DNA of 9,559 nt from Microbacteriaceae bacterium (GTDB taxonomy: Bacteria > Actinomycetota > Actinomycetes > Actinomycetales > Microbacteriaceae): positions 1 through 9,559 of the forward strand of contig CANKTR010000028.1 of the NCBI GenBank assembly GCA_947486475.1, read 5' to 3'. Positions 1 through 6,789 of the stretch are shown here, piece by piece. Position numbers and translations under genes: made by a program. Within the stretch, counting starts at the first letter, position 1; each line of letters starts with the position of its first letter. The notes beneath the pieces are model-generated. The model saw only the letters and a list, made by a program, of their open reading frames with translations, ran no database searches and was not told the origin of the DNA.

Positions 1-243
1 CTCAGCTACTCGCTCGGGATTCCTCGGCAATACAACCACCCCGACTTCCTCGCCGCGCTCGATTCGGTGCTTGCCGCTGCGAATCGCGCCGGGATTGCCG
101 CCGGGATCCTCGCCCCCGACGCCGAGACCGCGCAGCGGCACATCGACCGAGGCTTTCGCTTCATCGCCGTGTCGTCCGACTCAGTTCTCTTGTCCGCCGC
201 GATTCGCGAGAATGTCACCGCCCTGAAAGGAAACACCCCATGA
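1..243 (+). CDS. HpcH/HpaI-family aldolase, C-terminal fragment (5' end outside window)
   Basis: Frame 1 is open from the first base to the TGA at 241-243 and gives the last 80 residues of a protein. The visible part begins LSYSLGIPRQYNHPDFLAAL and includes AGIAAGILAPD and GFRFIAVSSD. This is the pattern of the final third of class II HpcH/HpaI aldolases (2-keto-3-deoxy-rhamnonate, 2-dehydro-3-deoxy-glucarate or 4-hydroxy-2-oxo-heptanedioate aldolases): D-L-S-x-S-L-G, a gap, G-I-L-A-P-D, then G-F-R-F-I-A-V-S-S-D. Family members are metal-dependent cytoplasmic (alpha/beta)8 barrels that cleave a 2-keto-3-deoxy acid to pyruvate plus an aldehyde; the metal ligands and catalytic base lie upstream of the window. 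The stop overlaps the next gene's start (ATGA), so the two are translationally coupled. The exact substrate cannot be assigned. The family call is fairly secure despite truncation. Confidence 0.85.
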   Translation, partial: LSYSLGIPRQYNHPDFLAALDSVLAAANRAGIAAGILAPDAETAQRHIDRGFRFIAVSSDSVLLSAAIRENVTALKGNTP

Positions 244-1454
244 CCGCCCTCCCCCGCACCGAAGTTGGCGTCGGACTCATCAGTGTCGGTTGGATGGGCA
301 AGGTCCACAGTCGCGCCTACAGCGCGCTCCCGGTCGTGTACCCCGAGTTGGGCATCGTCCCCAAACTCATCATCGCTGCGGACAGCGAGCCGTCGCGTGC
401 CGAGTACGCGAAAGACGTTCTCGGGTATGCCGAGTCGACCCTCGACTATCACGAGGTACTCGCTCACCCCGATGTCGACGTCGTGTCGATCTGCGCACCG
501 AACTTCCTCCACGCCGAAATCGGAATCGCCGCAGCGAAGGCTGGCAAAGCGTTCTGGATTGAAAAACCCGTCGGTCGAGGTGCGGACGAAACCCGCGCCG
601 TCGAAGCGGCCGCAAACGAGGCCGGAGTCGTCTCGAGCATCGGGTTCAACTACCGCCACGCCCCTGCTATCGAAAAGGCCAAGCAGATGATCGCCGAGGG
701 CATGCTCGGTCGAATCACCAACATTCGTGGAACCTTCTTTGCCGACTATTCTTCCGAGCCGAACGGCGCCCTGTCGTGGCGTTTCACCCGCGCTCTCGCG
801 GGAAGTGGGGTTCTGGGTGACCTCATGGGACACCTCGTCGACCTCATGCAGTACATCGTCGGGCCGATCTCTGATGTTTCTGCGCTGACCTCGACGATCC
901 ACACTCAGCGTCCGATTCAACAGATGGGCACGGGCACTCATTTCGATGTCATCGAGGGAGGCGAGCTGGGCGACGTCGAGAACGAGGACTACGCCGCGAT
1001 GCTCGTTCGTTTTGCGGGAAACGCCGTCGCGGCGGGTGCGGTCGGAACCCTCGAGGCGTCCCGGGTCGCGGTTGGACCGCGCGCCTCGTACAACATCGAG
1101 ATTTATGGAACCGAGGGCTCGCTCAAGTGGGACTTCGAACGCCTCAACGAGTTTGACGTGGCGATTGGTCGCTCGGGAGAACTGCTCGGCTACCAGCGAG
1201 TGATGACGGGGTTGCCCTTCGGTGACTTCGCCCACTTCCAGCCGGGTCCCGGAATGGGGCTTGGTTTCGACGACCTCAAGATCATCGAGGCACGCAAGTT
1301 CCTCGAGTCCTACATCGGACGCAGCCACGTCAACTCGAACATTCACGATGCCGTCGCCGCAGCCCAGGTGATTGATGCCGCCGAACGTTCTGCCGACAGC
1401 GGCGAGTGGGTTCACCTCGAGCCGGTTGCGGGCGTCACCGCCGCGATTCGATAA
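240..1454 (+). CDS. Gfo/Idh/MocA family NAD(P)-dependent oxidoreductase
   Basis: This 404-residue cytoplasmic protein has the usual two-domain layout. The N-terminal Rossmann fold opens with VGLISVGWMGKVHSRAY (residues 11-27). APNFLH (86-91) and the family signature WIEKPVG (106-112, with E108-K109-P110) follow. The C-terminal alpha/beta domain carries GVLGDLMGHLVDL, whose Asp194 and His198 have the D-x3-H spacing of inositol dehydrogenase catalytic residues. The first glycine of the canonical GxGxxG loop is Ser15 here; I believe this is tolerated in the subfamily, but I could not check. Members oxidise or reduce sugars, inositols and their derivatives. The ATG at 240 overlaps the aldolase stop (ATGA), and an AAAGGA ribosome-binding site lies 8 bases upstream. 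It sits between an aldolase and a 2-hydroxyacid dehydrogenase, which suggests a sugar or sugar-acid degradation operon. Its substrate is unknown. Confidence 0.93.
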   Translation: MTALPRTEVGVGLISVGWMGKVHSRAYSALPVVYPELGIVPKLIIAADSEPSRAEYAKDVLGYAESTLDYHEVLAHPDVDVVSICAPNFLHAEIGIAAAKAGKAFWIEKPVGRGADETRAVEAAANEAGVVSSIGFNYRHAPAIEKAKQMIAEGMLGRITNIRGTFFADYSSEPNGALSWRFTRALAGSGVLGDLMGHLVDLMQYIVGPISDVSALTSTIHTQRPIQQMGTGTHFDVIEGGELGDVENEDYAAMLVRFAGNAVAAGAVGTLEASRVAVGPRASYNIEIYGTEGSLKWDFERLNEFDVAIGRSGELLGYQRVMTGLPFGDFAHFQPGPGMGLGFDDLKIIEARKFLESYIGRSHVNSNIHDAVAAAQVIDAAERSADSGEWVHLEPVAGVTAAIR

Positions 1455-1462
1455 GACCCACA

Positions 1463-2374
1463 ATGTCGGTCGTTGTCGCTCTCGGTCCCGTTGATCGACC
1501 CATCGTCGAAAAACACCTTGGAGTTGACCACGTCCTCGTATCGGACCCATCGGCCGCCGACTTGGCCGTGGCGGAAGGCGCGATTGCTCGCGGCAACGTG
1601 ACCGTTGACCGCGCGCTGTTCGATTCGATGCCGCACCTTCGCGTGTTAGCGAGAACCGGTGTTGGTACCGAGCTCGTCGACCTTGATGTCGCGCGCGAAC
1701 GCTCGATTCCCGTTGTCATCACCCCGGGTAGCAACACGAACGCAGTCGCGGAGGGCGCACTCGCCATGATGTTGCACCTGACCAAGAATCTCGCGGCACT
1801 CACCGAACTCGTGCGAGACGGGCGTTGGGACGAACGCGACAACATCCCGCTCGGAGACATCGACGGGTCAACCGTCGGCATCGTCGGGTGGGGTCGAATC
1901 GGACAACGTCTCGGTGCACTCGCGGGCGCGTTGGGGGCAAGGGTCCGAGCCTTCGACCCCGTCGCGCCGATTCCCGCAGACATCAGATGTGACTCGCTCG
2001 CCGAACTCCTCGCCGACAGCGACTTCGTGTCTCTTCACGCGCCACTCATCGAATCCACGCGCCACCTGATTAACGACGAGTCGCTGGCAGTAATCAAGCC
2101 GGGCGCAATCCTGATCAATTGCGGGCGAGGGCCGCTCATGAACATCGACGCGGTGTACCGCGCACTCCAGTCCGGGAAATTGGCAGGGGTCGGCCTCGAC
2201 GTGTTCGATGAGGAGCCGCCCGCGAGTCACCCGATCATGAGCGACCCGCGGGTCGTCATGACGCCTCACGTAATGGGACTCACTCGAAAAGCCGCGGCTC
2301 AAACGTACGCCGACGCAGCCGATGGAATCCGTGCGGTGCTCGAGGGGAAAGCCCCGGCCGCAACCGCGTCGTAA
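1463..2374 (+). CDS. D-isomer-specific 2-hydroxyacid dehydrogenase (phosphoglycerate/glyoxylate-reductase-like)
   Basis: I start this 303-residue protein at the ATG at 1463, giving MSVVVALGPVDRP. The frame is open further upstream to 1406, but that part overlaps the preceding gene and reads as non-conserved Arg-rich sequence. The NAD-binding loop is VGWGRIG (residues 141-147) followed by AFDP, with Asp165 suited to NAD preference. The catalytic set is complete: Arg222 in NCGRGPL, Glu251 in VFDEEPP and His269 in TPHVMG. At about 300 residues it lacks the C-terminal ACT domain of long SerA proteins, so it resembles short PGDH, hydroxypyruvate or glyoxylate reductases. It begins 8 bases after the oxidoreductase stop with no obvious Shine-Dalgarno, so translation is probably coupled. 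In this operon it may interconvert a 2-keto and a 2-hydroxy acid intermediate. The family is firm; the substrate is not. Confidence 0.91.
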   Translation: MSVVVALGPVDRPIVEKHLGVDHVLVSDPSAADLAVAEGAIARGNVTVDRALFDSMPHLRVLARTGVGTELVDLDVARERSIPVVITPGSNTNAVAEGALAMMLHLTKNLAALTELVRDGRWDERDNIPLGDIDGSTVGIVGWGRIGQRLGALAGALGARVRAFDPVAPIPADIRCDSLAELLADSDFVSLHAPLIESTRHLINDESLAVIKPGAILINCGRGPLMNIDAVYRALQSGKLAGVGLDVFDEEPPASHPIMSDPRVVMTPHVMGLTRKAAAQTYADAADGIRAVLEGKAPAATAS

Positions 2375-2378
2375 CCCG

Positions 2379-3800
2379 CTAGTCGAGGCTTGCGAGAAGG
2401 CGGTTTGTCGAAATCAACGCTCCGCCGAGAACGGCCGGAACGCCGCCGCCAGGGTGGACTGACGCGCCAACCCGCCAGAGCCACGGTCGGCGCCTTGAGG
2501 AATAGCCGGGCTTGTGGAATGGGCCGCTCTGCCACCATGGGTGGCCCTCGCCATACAGCGCGCCCCCGACGGCGCCGAACCCGGCGAAGTATTCGGGGTG
2601 AAAGACGGTGGAATCGGTGATCATGGTCGACAATTCACGCGGCAGACCCATCACGCGCGTGATTCGAGTCATCTCGCGCTGGACGAACTCGTGGTCGATG
2701 CCGTAACGCTTACCGTCCGGTGGCGCGGTAAGCAAGATTGCCGCGGTCGGACGGTCATTCGGATAGATGTGTCCAGCTCGGTAGTAGTTGAGGAACGCCA
2801 TCGTCTGATTCGGCAGCGTCTTCGTCCGAATGCTGTCGTACAGGTCGGCGGGGTCGTCCGGCATAATGACCGAGTGCGTGACGACTTCGGGCGGTAATTC
2901 CTCGTCGAGCACGGCGAAGACGGCGATGCCCGAGCACGACAGCGATTTCGGGGCTCGTACTCGCTGCCCCAGCAACCGTTCGAGAATTCCGGCATCGAGT
3001 CCGCTGACGACAACATCCGCCTCATATTCCGCCGACTCTGTCACGACCTTCCCTCGCGACACCGAGACAACGGGTTCGCCGAGTCGAATCGTCGCCCCCG
3101 ATTCCGTTGCAAGCGTCGCGATGGTGCGCGGAATTTCGTTCACTCCACCGGTCGGCACCCAGACGCCGTCCGTTGACATGACGGCGGGCATGGTCGCGAA
3201 CAGCGCCAGCGTCTTGGCCGGGGATACTCCCGCGTTGAGCGTGTGAATCGAGATGACTTCGCGCAGGTTTTCGGGCATCCAATCGAGGCCCTGGAGGTAT
3301 CGGTCGGTATTGAGTCGCGTGCGATAGTGGCTGAACAGCGCGGCGGCGGCCGGGTAAATAGCGGGGTCCCACGGGTCGTTCGTCAGCATCGTGGTGATGT
3401 GACGCCCGAGTGGACCGTGTTCCGCCTCGAATCGGTCCCACGGCTCACGCCAGGCGTGCCCCGCTTCGACGGGGAGGTTGGCGACATCGCCACGAAAGTA
3501 ATATCGTCCGACCTCGGGAAGGCGTTCGAGAGTAAGCGGTGCGATCGTGCGGGCCGTCGGCCCACCCACCGAGCCGAGTTCGTCGAATCGGTCGAAAAAT
3601 TTTTCGAGCGCCGCCGGAAAGGTGATCAGGGAGGGCCCAGTGTCGATGCGCTGACCAGCGACGTCGATGCGACGACTCTTGCCGCCGATCCACTCGTTCT
3701 TGTCGATGACCGTGACGTCGTGACCTGCGCGTGCGAGGAGCGCGGCCGAGGACAGTCCACCGAGTCCCGCCCCGATGACAACGATGCGGCGAGGGGTCAC
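2379..3800 (-). CDS. CrtI/CrtD-family carotenoid desaturase (FAD-dependent)
   Basis: The 473-residue protein starts at the GTG at 3800, which overlaps the upstream TGA (GTGA). The open frame extends to 4028, but only by running antisense-like sequence through the prenyltransferase gene. An N-terminal dinucleotide-binding loop VVIGAGLGGLSSAALLARAG (residues 7-26) with G10-x-G12-x-x-G15 is followed by DKNEWIGGKS and TGPSLITFP. WVPTGGVNEIP lies near 214-224. The C-terminal FAD-contact signature GASVHPGGGVPAVLGGA (445-461) is typical of phytoene and related desaturases, and length fits the family (about 490-510 residues). It would be membrane-associated and introduce double bonds into a C40/C50 carotenoid backbone. 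Coupling to a UbiA prenyltransferase, with no crtB or crtE visible, makes a CrtD-like 3,4-desaturase as plausible as phytoene desaturase. No terminator is seen; it ends 4 bases from a convergent gene. Confidence 0.86.
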   Translation of the reverse strand: MTPRRIVVIGAGLGGLSSAALLARAGHDVTVIDKNEWIGGKSRRIDVAGQRIDTGPSLITFPAALEKFFDRFDELGSVGGPTARTIAPLTLERLPEVGRYYFRGDVANLPVEAGHAWREPWDRFEAEHGPLGRHITTMLTNDPWDPAIYPAAAALFSHYRTRLNTDRYLQGLDWMPENLREVISIHTLNAGVSPAKTLALFATMPAVMSTDGVWVPTGGVNEIPRTIATLATESGATIRLGEPVVSVSRGKVVTESAEYEADVVVSGLDAGILERLLGQRVRAPKSLSCSGIAVFAVLDEELPPEVVTHSVIMPDDPADLYDSIRTKTLPNQTMAFLNYYRAGHIYPNDRPTAAILLTAPPDGKRYGIDHEFVQREMTRITRVMGLPRELSTMITDSTVFHPEYFAGFGAVGGALYGEGHPWWQSGPFHKPGYSSRRRPWLWRVGASVHPGGGVPAVLGGALISTNRLLASLD

Positions 3801-4648
3801 GGGTACAGCCCGAGCGTGATGCCCGTCACTAATTGAACGCCGGCAACCGCTCCCGCAACATACGGGAACGCAACCGAGAACTTGTACAAACGTTTCGCTT
3901 CGAGGCTGGTCGGGGTTCGCCAGTTGGCGACGAGGAGCCACCCCGAGATCAGTCCCGACACGATCGCAACGGGCACATTGACCAGTGCGAACGCCACCGT
4001 CGAGACGATCCACCACGAACCCGACCACACCAACGAACCCTTGACACCGAACTTCACCGCGGTCGTCACGATTCCGGCCGCTGCGTCTTCGCCGATGTCC
4101 TGAATGGCGTCATACACGTGCTTCGCCATACTCCACGCCATGAGTCCGATGACCGCCGGCCACATCGGCTCGACCCCGAGCGCAAGCGGAACGAACGCGA
4201 GCGGGAAAGCATAATCGGCGTTGCTGACCGAGTCCCAGACGGGTCGGGCCTTAAATCGCAGCGGCGTCGACGAATACTGCCAGAACGAGAACGAATAGGC
4301 CAGCATCCACAGGAACGCAGCGAGCGGAACCGTGAACACGAAATACACAAGGAAGGGGACGTTGAGGAGGAGGACTCCCCAGTTGATCATCCGGACTTCG
4401 GCGGGCTTGATTTTGGCCCCGCCAAATCCGCCCTTGCGGTCGTTCTCGGCGTCGGTGTCTTGGTCGTAAATGTCATTAATTCCGTAAATCAACAGATTGA
4501 ACGGAAGAGTCACCCAGATGAGGATCGGCAGGATGTCCCAGGTCCAGAGGAACCCGGCCAACCACATGCCCACGATGGTCGTGCCGATCGTGTTAATCCA
4601 CAGAACGGGACGAGAAATTTCGGTTAATCGACGAATCACAATGCCCAC
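3797..4648 (-). CDS. UbiA-family prenyltransferase, lycopene-elongase-like
   Basis: This 283-residue polytopic membrane protein has roughly seven to nine hydrophobic segments. Both Asp-rich UbiA motifs are intact: N58-D59-x2-D62-x3-D66 (NDIYDQDTD) and D180-x3-D184-x3-D188 (DAIQDIGED), which bind Mg2+-prenyl diphosphate. FKARPVWDSVSNADYA (residues 132-147) resembles the K-x-R-P-x-x-D-S-x-S-N segment I associate with carotenoid prenyltransferases such as corynebacterial CrtEb and haloarchaeal lycopene elongases. The expected reaction is addition of C5 units to lycopene ends, giving C50 carotenoids; other UbiA roles (menaquinone or lipid prenylation) are less favoured because a CrtI-type desaturase is coupled directly downstream. 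The start is the GTG at 4648, with GGAAG five bases upstream; another GTG at 4639 is possible. The start codon lies inside a perfect inverted repeat (4641-4682). Confidence 0.87.
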   Translation of the reverse strand: MGIVIRRLTEISRPVLWINTIGTTIVGMWLAGFLWTWDILPILIWVTLPFNLLIYGINDIYDQDTDAENDRKGGFGGAKIKPAEVRMINWGVLLLNVPFLVYFVFTVPLAAFLWMLAYSFSFWQYSSTPLRFKARPVWDSVSNADYAFPLAFVPLALGVEPMWPAVIGLMAWSMAKHVYDAIQDIGEDAAAGIVTTAVKFGVKGSLVWSGSWWIVSTVAFALVNVPVAIVSGLISGWLLVANWRTPTSLEAKRLYKFSVAFPYVAGAVAGVQLVTGITLGLYP

Positions 4649-4682
4649 TCTAACTTCCGCACGGGCGGGTCAGAGTGGGCAT
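4641..4682 (-). promoter_or_regulatory. Perfect 11-bp inverted repeat enclosing the prenyltransferase RBS and start codon
   Basis: Plus-strand arms atgcccactct (4641-4651) and agagtgggcat (4672-4682) are exact reverse complements with a 20-base loop. In mRNA from the minus strand the 3' arm contains the GTG start (4648-4646), while the GGAAG ribosome-binding site (4658-4654) lies in the loop beside it. A smaller CCGC/GCGG stem can form within the loop. No U-run follows the 3' arm, so a classical intrinsic terminator is unlikely. The structure lies in the 45-base gap after the helicase stop. It could restrict translation initiation, protect the helicase mRNA 3' end, or be a protein-binding dyad. 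The pairing is seen directly; the function is inferred. Confidence 0.6.
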
Positions 4683-4693
4683 CGCTGAATCAC

Positions 4694-6619
4694 TTAGATG
4701 AGATTGTCGAGGTGCGGGTCTCCGACGCGGGTCGGAATCATGACCGCCTGAATCTCGGCACGGTTGAGCAGGTCCGTCATGCGGCGCTGGCGCTGCTTCG
4801 GGATGAGCGTGACAACCGTTCCGGTCTTTCCGGCACGGCCCGTACGGCCCGAACGGTGCAGGTACGTCTTGTACTCGTCGGGTGCGTCCGCCTGGATAAC
4901 GAGGTCGATGTCGTCAACGTGAATTCCACGGGCGGCAACGTCGGTCGCAACGAGCACGTTGACGCGGCCCGTCGTGAGGCGCTCGAGATTCCGAGTACGA
5001 CGCGACTGGTTGAGGTCACCGTGAAGGCTGGTTGCCGGGATTCCGGCATCCTCGAGTTCGTCGGCAAGCTGCTCGGCGTACGCGCGGGTGCGCGTGAACA
5101 CGAGAGTCTTGCCGTCACGACGGACAAGGTGCTCGATGAGAGGAATCTTGTCGCGGTGATCGATGATGAACACACGGTGATCGATAGTGGATGAGGACTG
5201 GTCTTCGCCGGCCACCTCGTGGATTGCTGGCTCGGGGAGGAACTCGTCGATGATCGAGGCGACACCCTTGTCGAGCGTTGCCGAGAACAACAAGCGCTGT
5301 CCACCCTCGGCGGTGTCGCGAAGGATTCGCTGAACCGGCTCGAGGAATCCGAGGTCGCACATGTGGTCGGCCTCGTCGAGAACCGTGATCTGAATCTGCG
5401 ACAGGTCGATGTGACGCTGACGCGCGAGGTCTTCGAGACGACCGGGCGTGGCGATGACGATGTCAACACCGCGGCGGAGGCTCATGACCTGCGAACCCTG
5501 CGGGACTCCACCGACGATGGTCGTGGTGAAGAGGCCGACCGACTTCGCGATGGGCATCACGGTGCGGTTAATCTGCATCGCGAGTTCACGAGTCGGAGCG
5601 AGGATGAGCGCGCGAGGCGAACGACCCTGGCTGCGCTTTTTTCCGCCGCCGTTTGCCATCAACAGTTCAACGATCGGTGCGGCAAAGGCGATGGTCTTGC
5701 CCGAGCCGGTGCGACCGCGTCCGAGAACGTCACGACCAGCGAGAACGTCAGGGATGGTTGCGGCCTGGATGGGGAACGGCGCGGTGGCACCGAGTTCCAG
5801 GAGTGCGGATTCGATATTGCGTCCCAAGCCGAGATCGCCGAACGTCACACCATCGACGTCATCGGCCGTGGTGGCCATCGCCTGAAGACGCTCGAGTACG
5901 ACGTCTTCGCCGGGCTCGTAGAACGCCTTCTCGTCACGAGAAGGATAGAAATCCGAGTCGCGGCGGGCGGGACGGTCGTCACGTGCCGGACGGTCATCAC
6001 GCGAGAAGCGATCGGTGCGAGGTCCGCGGTCGTCACGTGCTGGGCGACGGTCGTCACGCGAGAAACGGTCATCTCGTGCCGGACGGTCGTCACGAGCGGG
6101 GCGGAAGGGACGATCGGTGCGATTCGTTCGGGGCGCACGGTCGTCGCGCGCGGGGCGCGATCCGCCGGCAAAGCGGTCGTCACGTGCCGGACGATCGTCC
6201 CGCACGGGGCGATCATCGCGAACGGGACGGACGTCACGTCGCTCATCCCGAGTAGTTCGAACCGGACGGTCGAATTTGCTCTTGGCGTCCACGTGACGTC
6301 CTTCGCGAACGGGCCGACCATCGCGGAAGGCATATTCGTTCCGAGGGGCGCGATCAGCGCGGTCAGCGCGCGGGGCGCGGTCATCACGAACGGGACGGGC
6401 TCCGCGGTCATCACGGGCCGGGCGGTCGTCGCGCACGGGGCGCGACCCACCGGCGTAGCGGTCGTCACGGACGGGACGGTCGTCACGAGCGCCGCGTGCC
6501 GGACGGCTCGCGCCTGCCGGACCATCGGGGTGGCCGAAACGGCTCTTTTTCTTTGCCGCGGTGTCGCGCGGGACGAAGTTCTTTCCGCGGCGTTCCGCGG
6601 GAGGGGTGTTGCTGGGCAT
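4694..6619 (-). CDS. DEAD-box ATP-dependent RNA helicase with Arg/Asp-repeat N-terminal tail
   Basis: This is a 641-residue protein starting at the ATG at 6619 (MPSNTPPAERRGKNF). Longer frames reach 6649 and 6811 but their residues look non-coding. Residues 1-40 are basic; 41-222 form a low-complexity tail of RPxRDDR-type repeats; the helicase core spans about 255-610. Visible motifs: Q-motif PFPIQ (Q285), Walker A RTGSGKT (303-309), PTREL (342-346), TPGR (391-394), DEAD (415-418), SAT (446-448), VATDVAARGIHVDDID (motif V, from 557) and HRSGRTGRAG (motif VI, 588-597). All core motifs are complete, so it should be an active ATP-dependent RNA remodeller acting in ribosome assembly, RNA decay or cold adaptation. 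The tail lies N-terminal to the core, whereas many RhlE/CsdA-like proteins carry basic tails C-terminally. It has a leader of at least 30 bases containing several dyads. Confidence 0.95.
   Translation of the reverse strand: MPSNTPPAERRGKNFVPRDTAAKKKSRFGHPDGPAGASRPARGARDDRPVRDDRYAGGSRPVRDDRPARDDRGARPVRDDRAPRADRADRAPRNEYAFRDGRPVREGRHVDAKSKFDRPVRTTRDERRDVRPVRDDRPVRDDRPARDDRFAGGSRPARDDRAPRTNRTDRPFRPARDDRPARDDRFSRDDRRPARDDRGPRTDRFSRDDRPARDDRPARRDSDFYPSRDEKAFYEPGEDVVLERLQAMATTADDVDGVTFGDLGLGRNIESALLELGATAPFPIQAATIPDVLAGRDVLGRGRTGSGKTIAFAAPIVELLMANGGGKKRSQGRSPRALILAPTRELAMQINRTVMPIAKSVGLFTTTIVGGVPQGSQVMSLRRGVDIVIATPGRLEDLARQRHIDLSQIQITVLDEADHMCDLGFLEPVQRILRDTAEGGQRLLFSATLDKGVASIIDEFLPEPAIHEVAGEDQSSSTIDHRVFIIDHRDKIPLIEHLVRRDGKTLVFTRTRAYAEQLADELEDAGIPATSLHGDLNQSRRTRNLERLTTGRVNVLVATDVAARGIHVDDIDLVIQADAPDEYKTYLHRSGRTGRAGKTGTVVTLIPKQRQRRMTDLLNRAEIQAVMIPTRVGDPHLDNLI
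5957..6499 (-). repeat. In-frame degenerate tandem repeat encoding RPxRDDR units (helicase residues 41-221)
   Basis: Plus-strand ggtcgtcacg-type blocks recur many times and encode RDDR-centred heptapeptides: RPVRDDR, RPARDDR, RFSRDDR, RAPRADR, RAPRTNR. Larger duplications are also visible. RDDRYAGGSRPVRDDR (from residue 51) recurs as RDDRFAGGSRPARDDR (from about 146), and DRFSRDD occurs at both 184 and 203. Several copies share near-identical codons, which points to slippage or recombination expansion. The tail is almost entirely Arg, Asp, Pro, Ala and Gly and is predicted to be disordered. Confidence 0.88.
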
Positions 6620-6633
6620 CAGAATGCTTTCTG
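6620..6633. promoter_or_regulatory. CAGAA-N4-TTCTG dyad abutting the helicase start codon
   Basis: Plus-strand cagaa (6620-6624), spacer tgct, ttctg (6629-6633) form a 5-4-5 dyad directly adjacent to the helicase ATG (6619). On the mRNA strand it contains the weak AGAAAG ribosome-binding site. The same half-sites with the same 4-base spacer recur at 6775-6788. It may be an operator for a dimeric regulator or a small hairpin over the ribosome-binding site. Confidence 0.4.
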
Positions 6634-6639
6634 GCTTGT

Positions 6640-6670
6640 AAAAACCCATGGCGGCACACAGCAGTGCCGC
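6640..6670 (-). terminator. Terminator/attenuator-like hairpin in the helicase leader
   Basis: Read on the minus strand, GCGGCAC (6670-6664), loop TGCTGT and GTGCCGC (6657-6651) form a perfect 7-bp GC-rich stem. It is followed after CATGGG by TTTTT (6644-6640). The U-run starts six bases beyond the stem, which is longer than ideal for an intrinsic terminator. It lies between the divergent promoter region and the helicase ATG, so if transcribed it would be a leader structure. Stem and T-run are seen directly; attenuation is a guess. Confidence 0.35.
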
Positions 6671-6732
6671 ACGAAACCGAGCTATCAGTGACCGGGTTCG
6701 ATTCACGAGTGGGGACCATTGCCAACAGGATG

Positions 6733-6759
6733 TTGTCAACCCGACTCGGAACCTATACA
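6733..6759 (+). promoter_or_regulatory. Possible plus-strand promoter for the MFS gene
   Basis: TTGTCA (6733-6738) and TATACA (6754-6759) resemble sigma70/SigA -35 and -10 boxes, but the 15-base spacer is shorter than usual. They lie about 100 bases upstream of the transporter start. A CAACA-GGA-TGTTG dyad (6723-6735) overlaps the -35 box and could be an operator. This is low-confidence pattern matching in a region that must also hold a promoter for the divergent helicase. Confidence 0.3.
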
Positions 6760-6773
6760 AACCACACAAATTT

Positions 6774-6789
6774 GCAGAATAACTTCTGC
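6774..6789. promoter_or_regulatory. GCAGAA-N4-TTCTGC dyad upstream of the MFS gene
   Basis: gcagaa (6774-6779), spacer taac, ttctgc (6784-6789) is a perfect 6-4-6 dyad just downstream of the possible -10 box at 6754-6759. Its core matches the dyad at 6620-6633 in half-site and spacing. It could be an operator or a small leader hairpin. Confidence 0.4.

Noticed and set aside
6..1550. A 514-codon minus-strand open frame opposite the Gfo/Idh/MocA gene
   Set aside because: It lies antisense to a clear family protein and to parts of two others, and its translation is rich in Arg, Asp and Gly without recognisable domains. High third-position GC explains its openness.
2370..2385. A terminator between the convergent dehydrogenase and desaturase genes
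   Set aside because: Only four bases separate the stop codons and I found no stem-loop with a T-run there.
3801..4028. An N-terminal extension of the desaturase frame by 76 codons
   Set aside because: It runs across the prenyltransferase gene in another frame and lacks conserved sequence; the GTG at 3800 directly precedes the FAD-binding fold.
5957..6499. A CRISPR array or non-coding tandem repeat, suggested by recurring ggtcgtcacg blocks
   Set aside because: Repeat units are short, degenerate, keep the reading frame and have no unique spacers of constant length; they encode the helicase tail.
5219..6691. A 490-codon plus-strand open frame opposite the helicase, with a Val/Thr-rich repetitive translation resembling a repeat adhesin
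   Set aside because: The repetition is the reverse complement of the RPxRDDR-coding repeats, and the opposite strand carries every DEAD-box motif. The adhesin-like look is an artefact.
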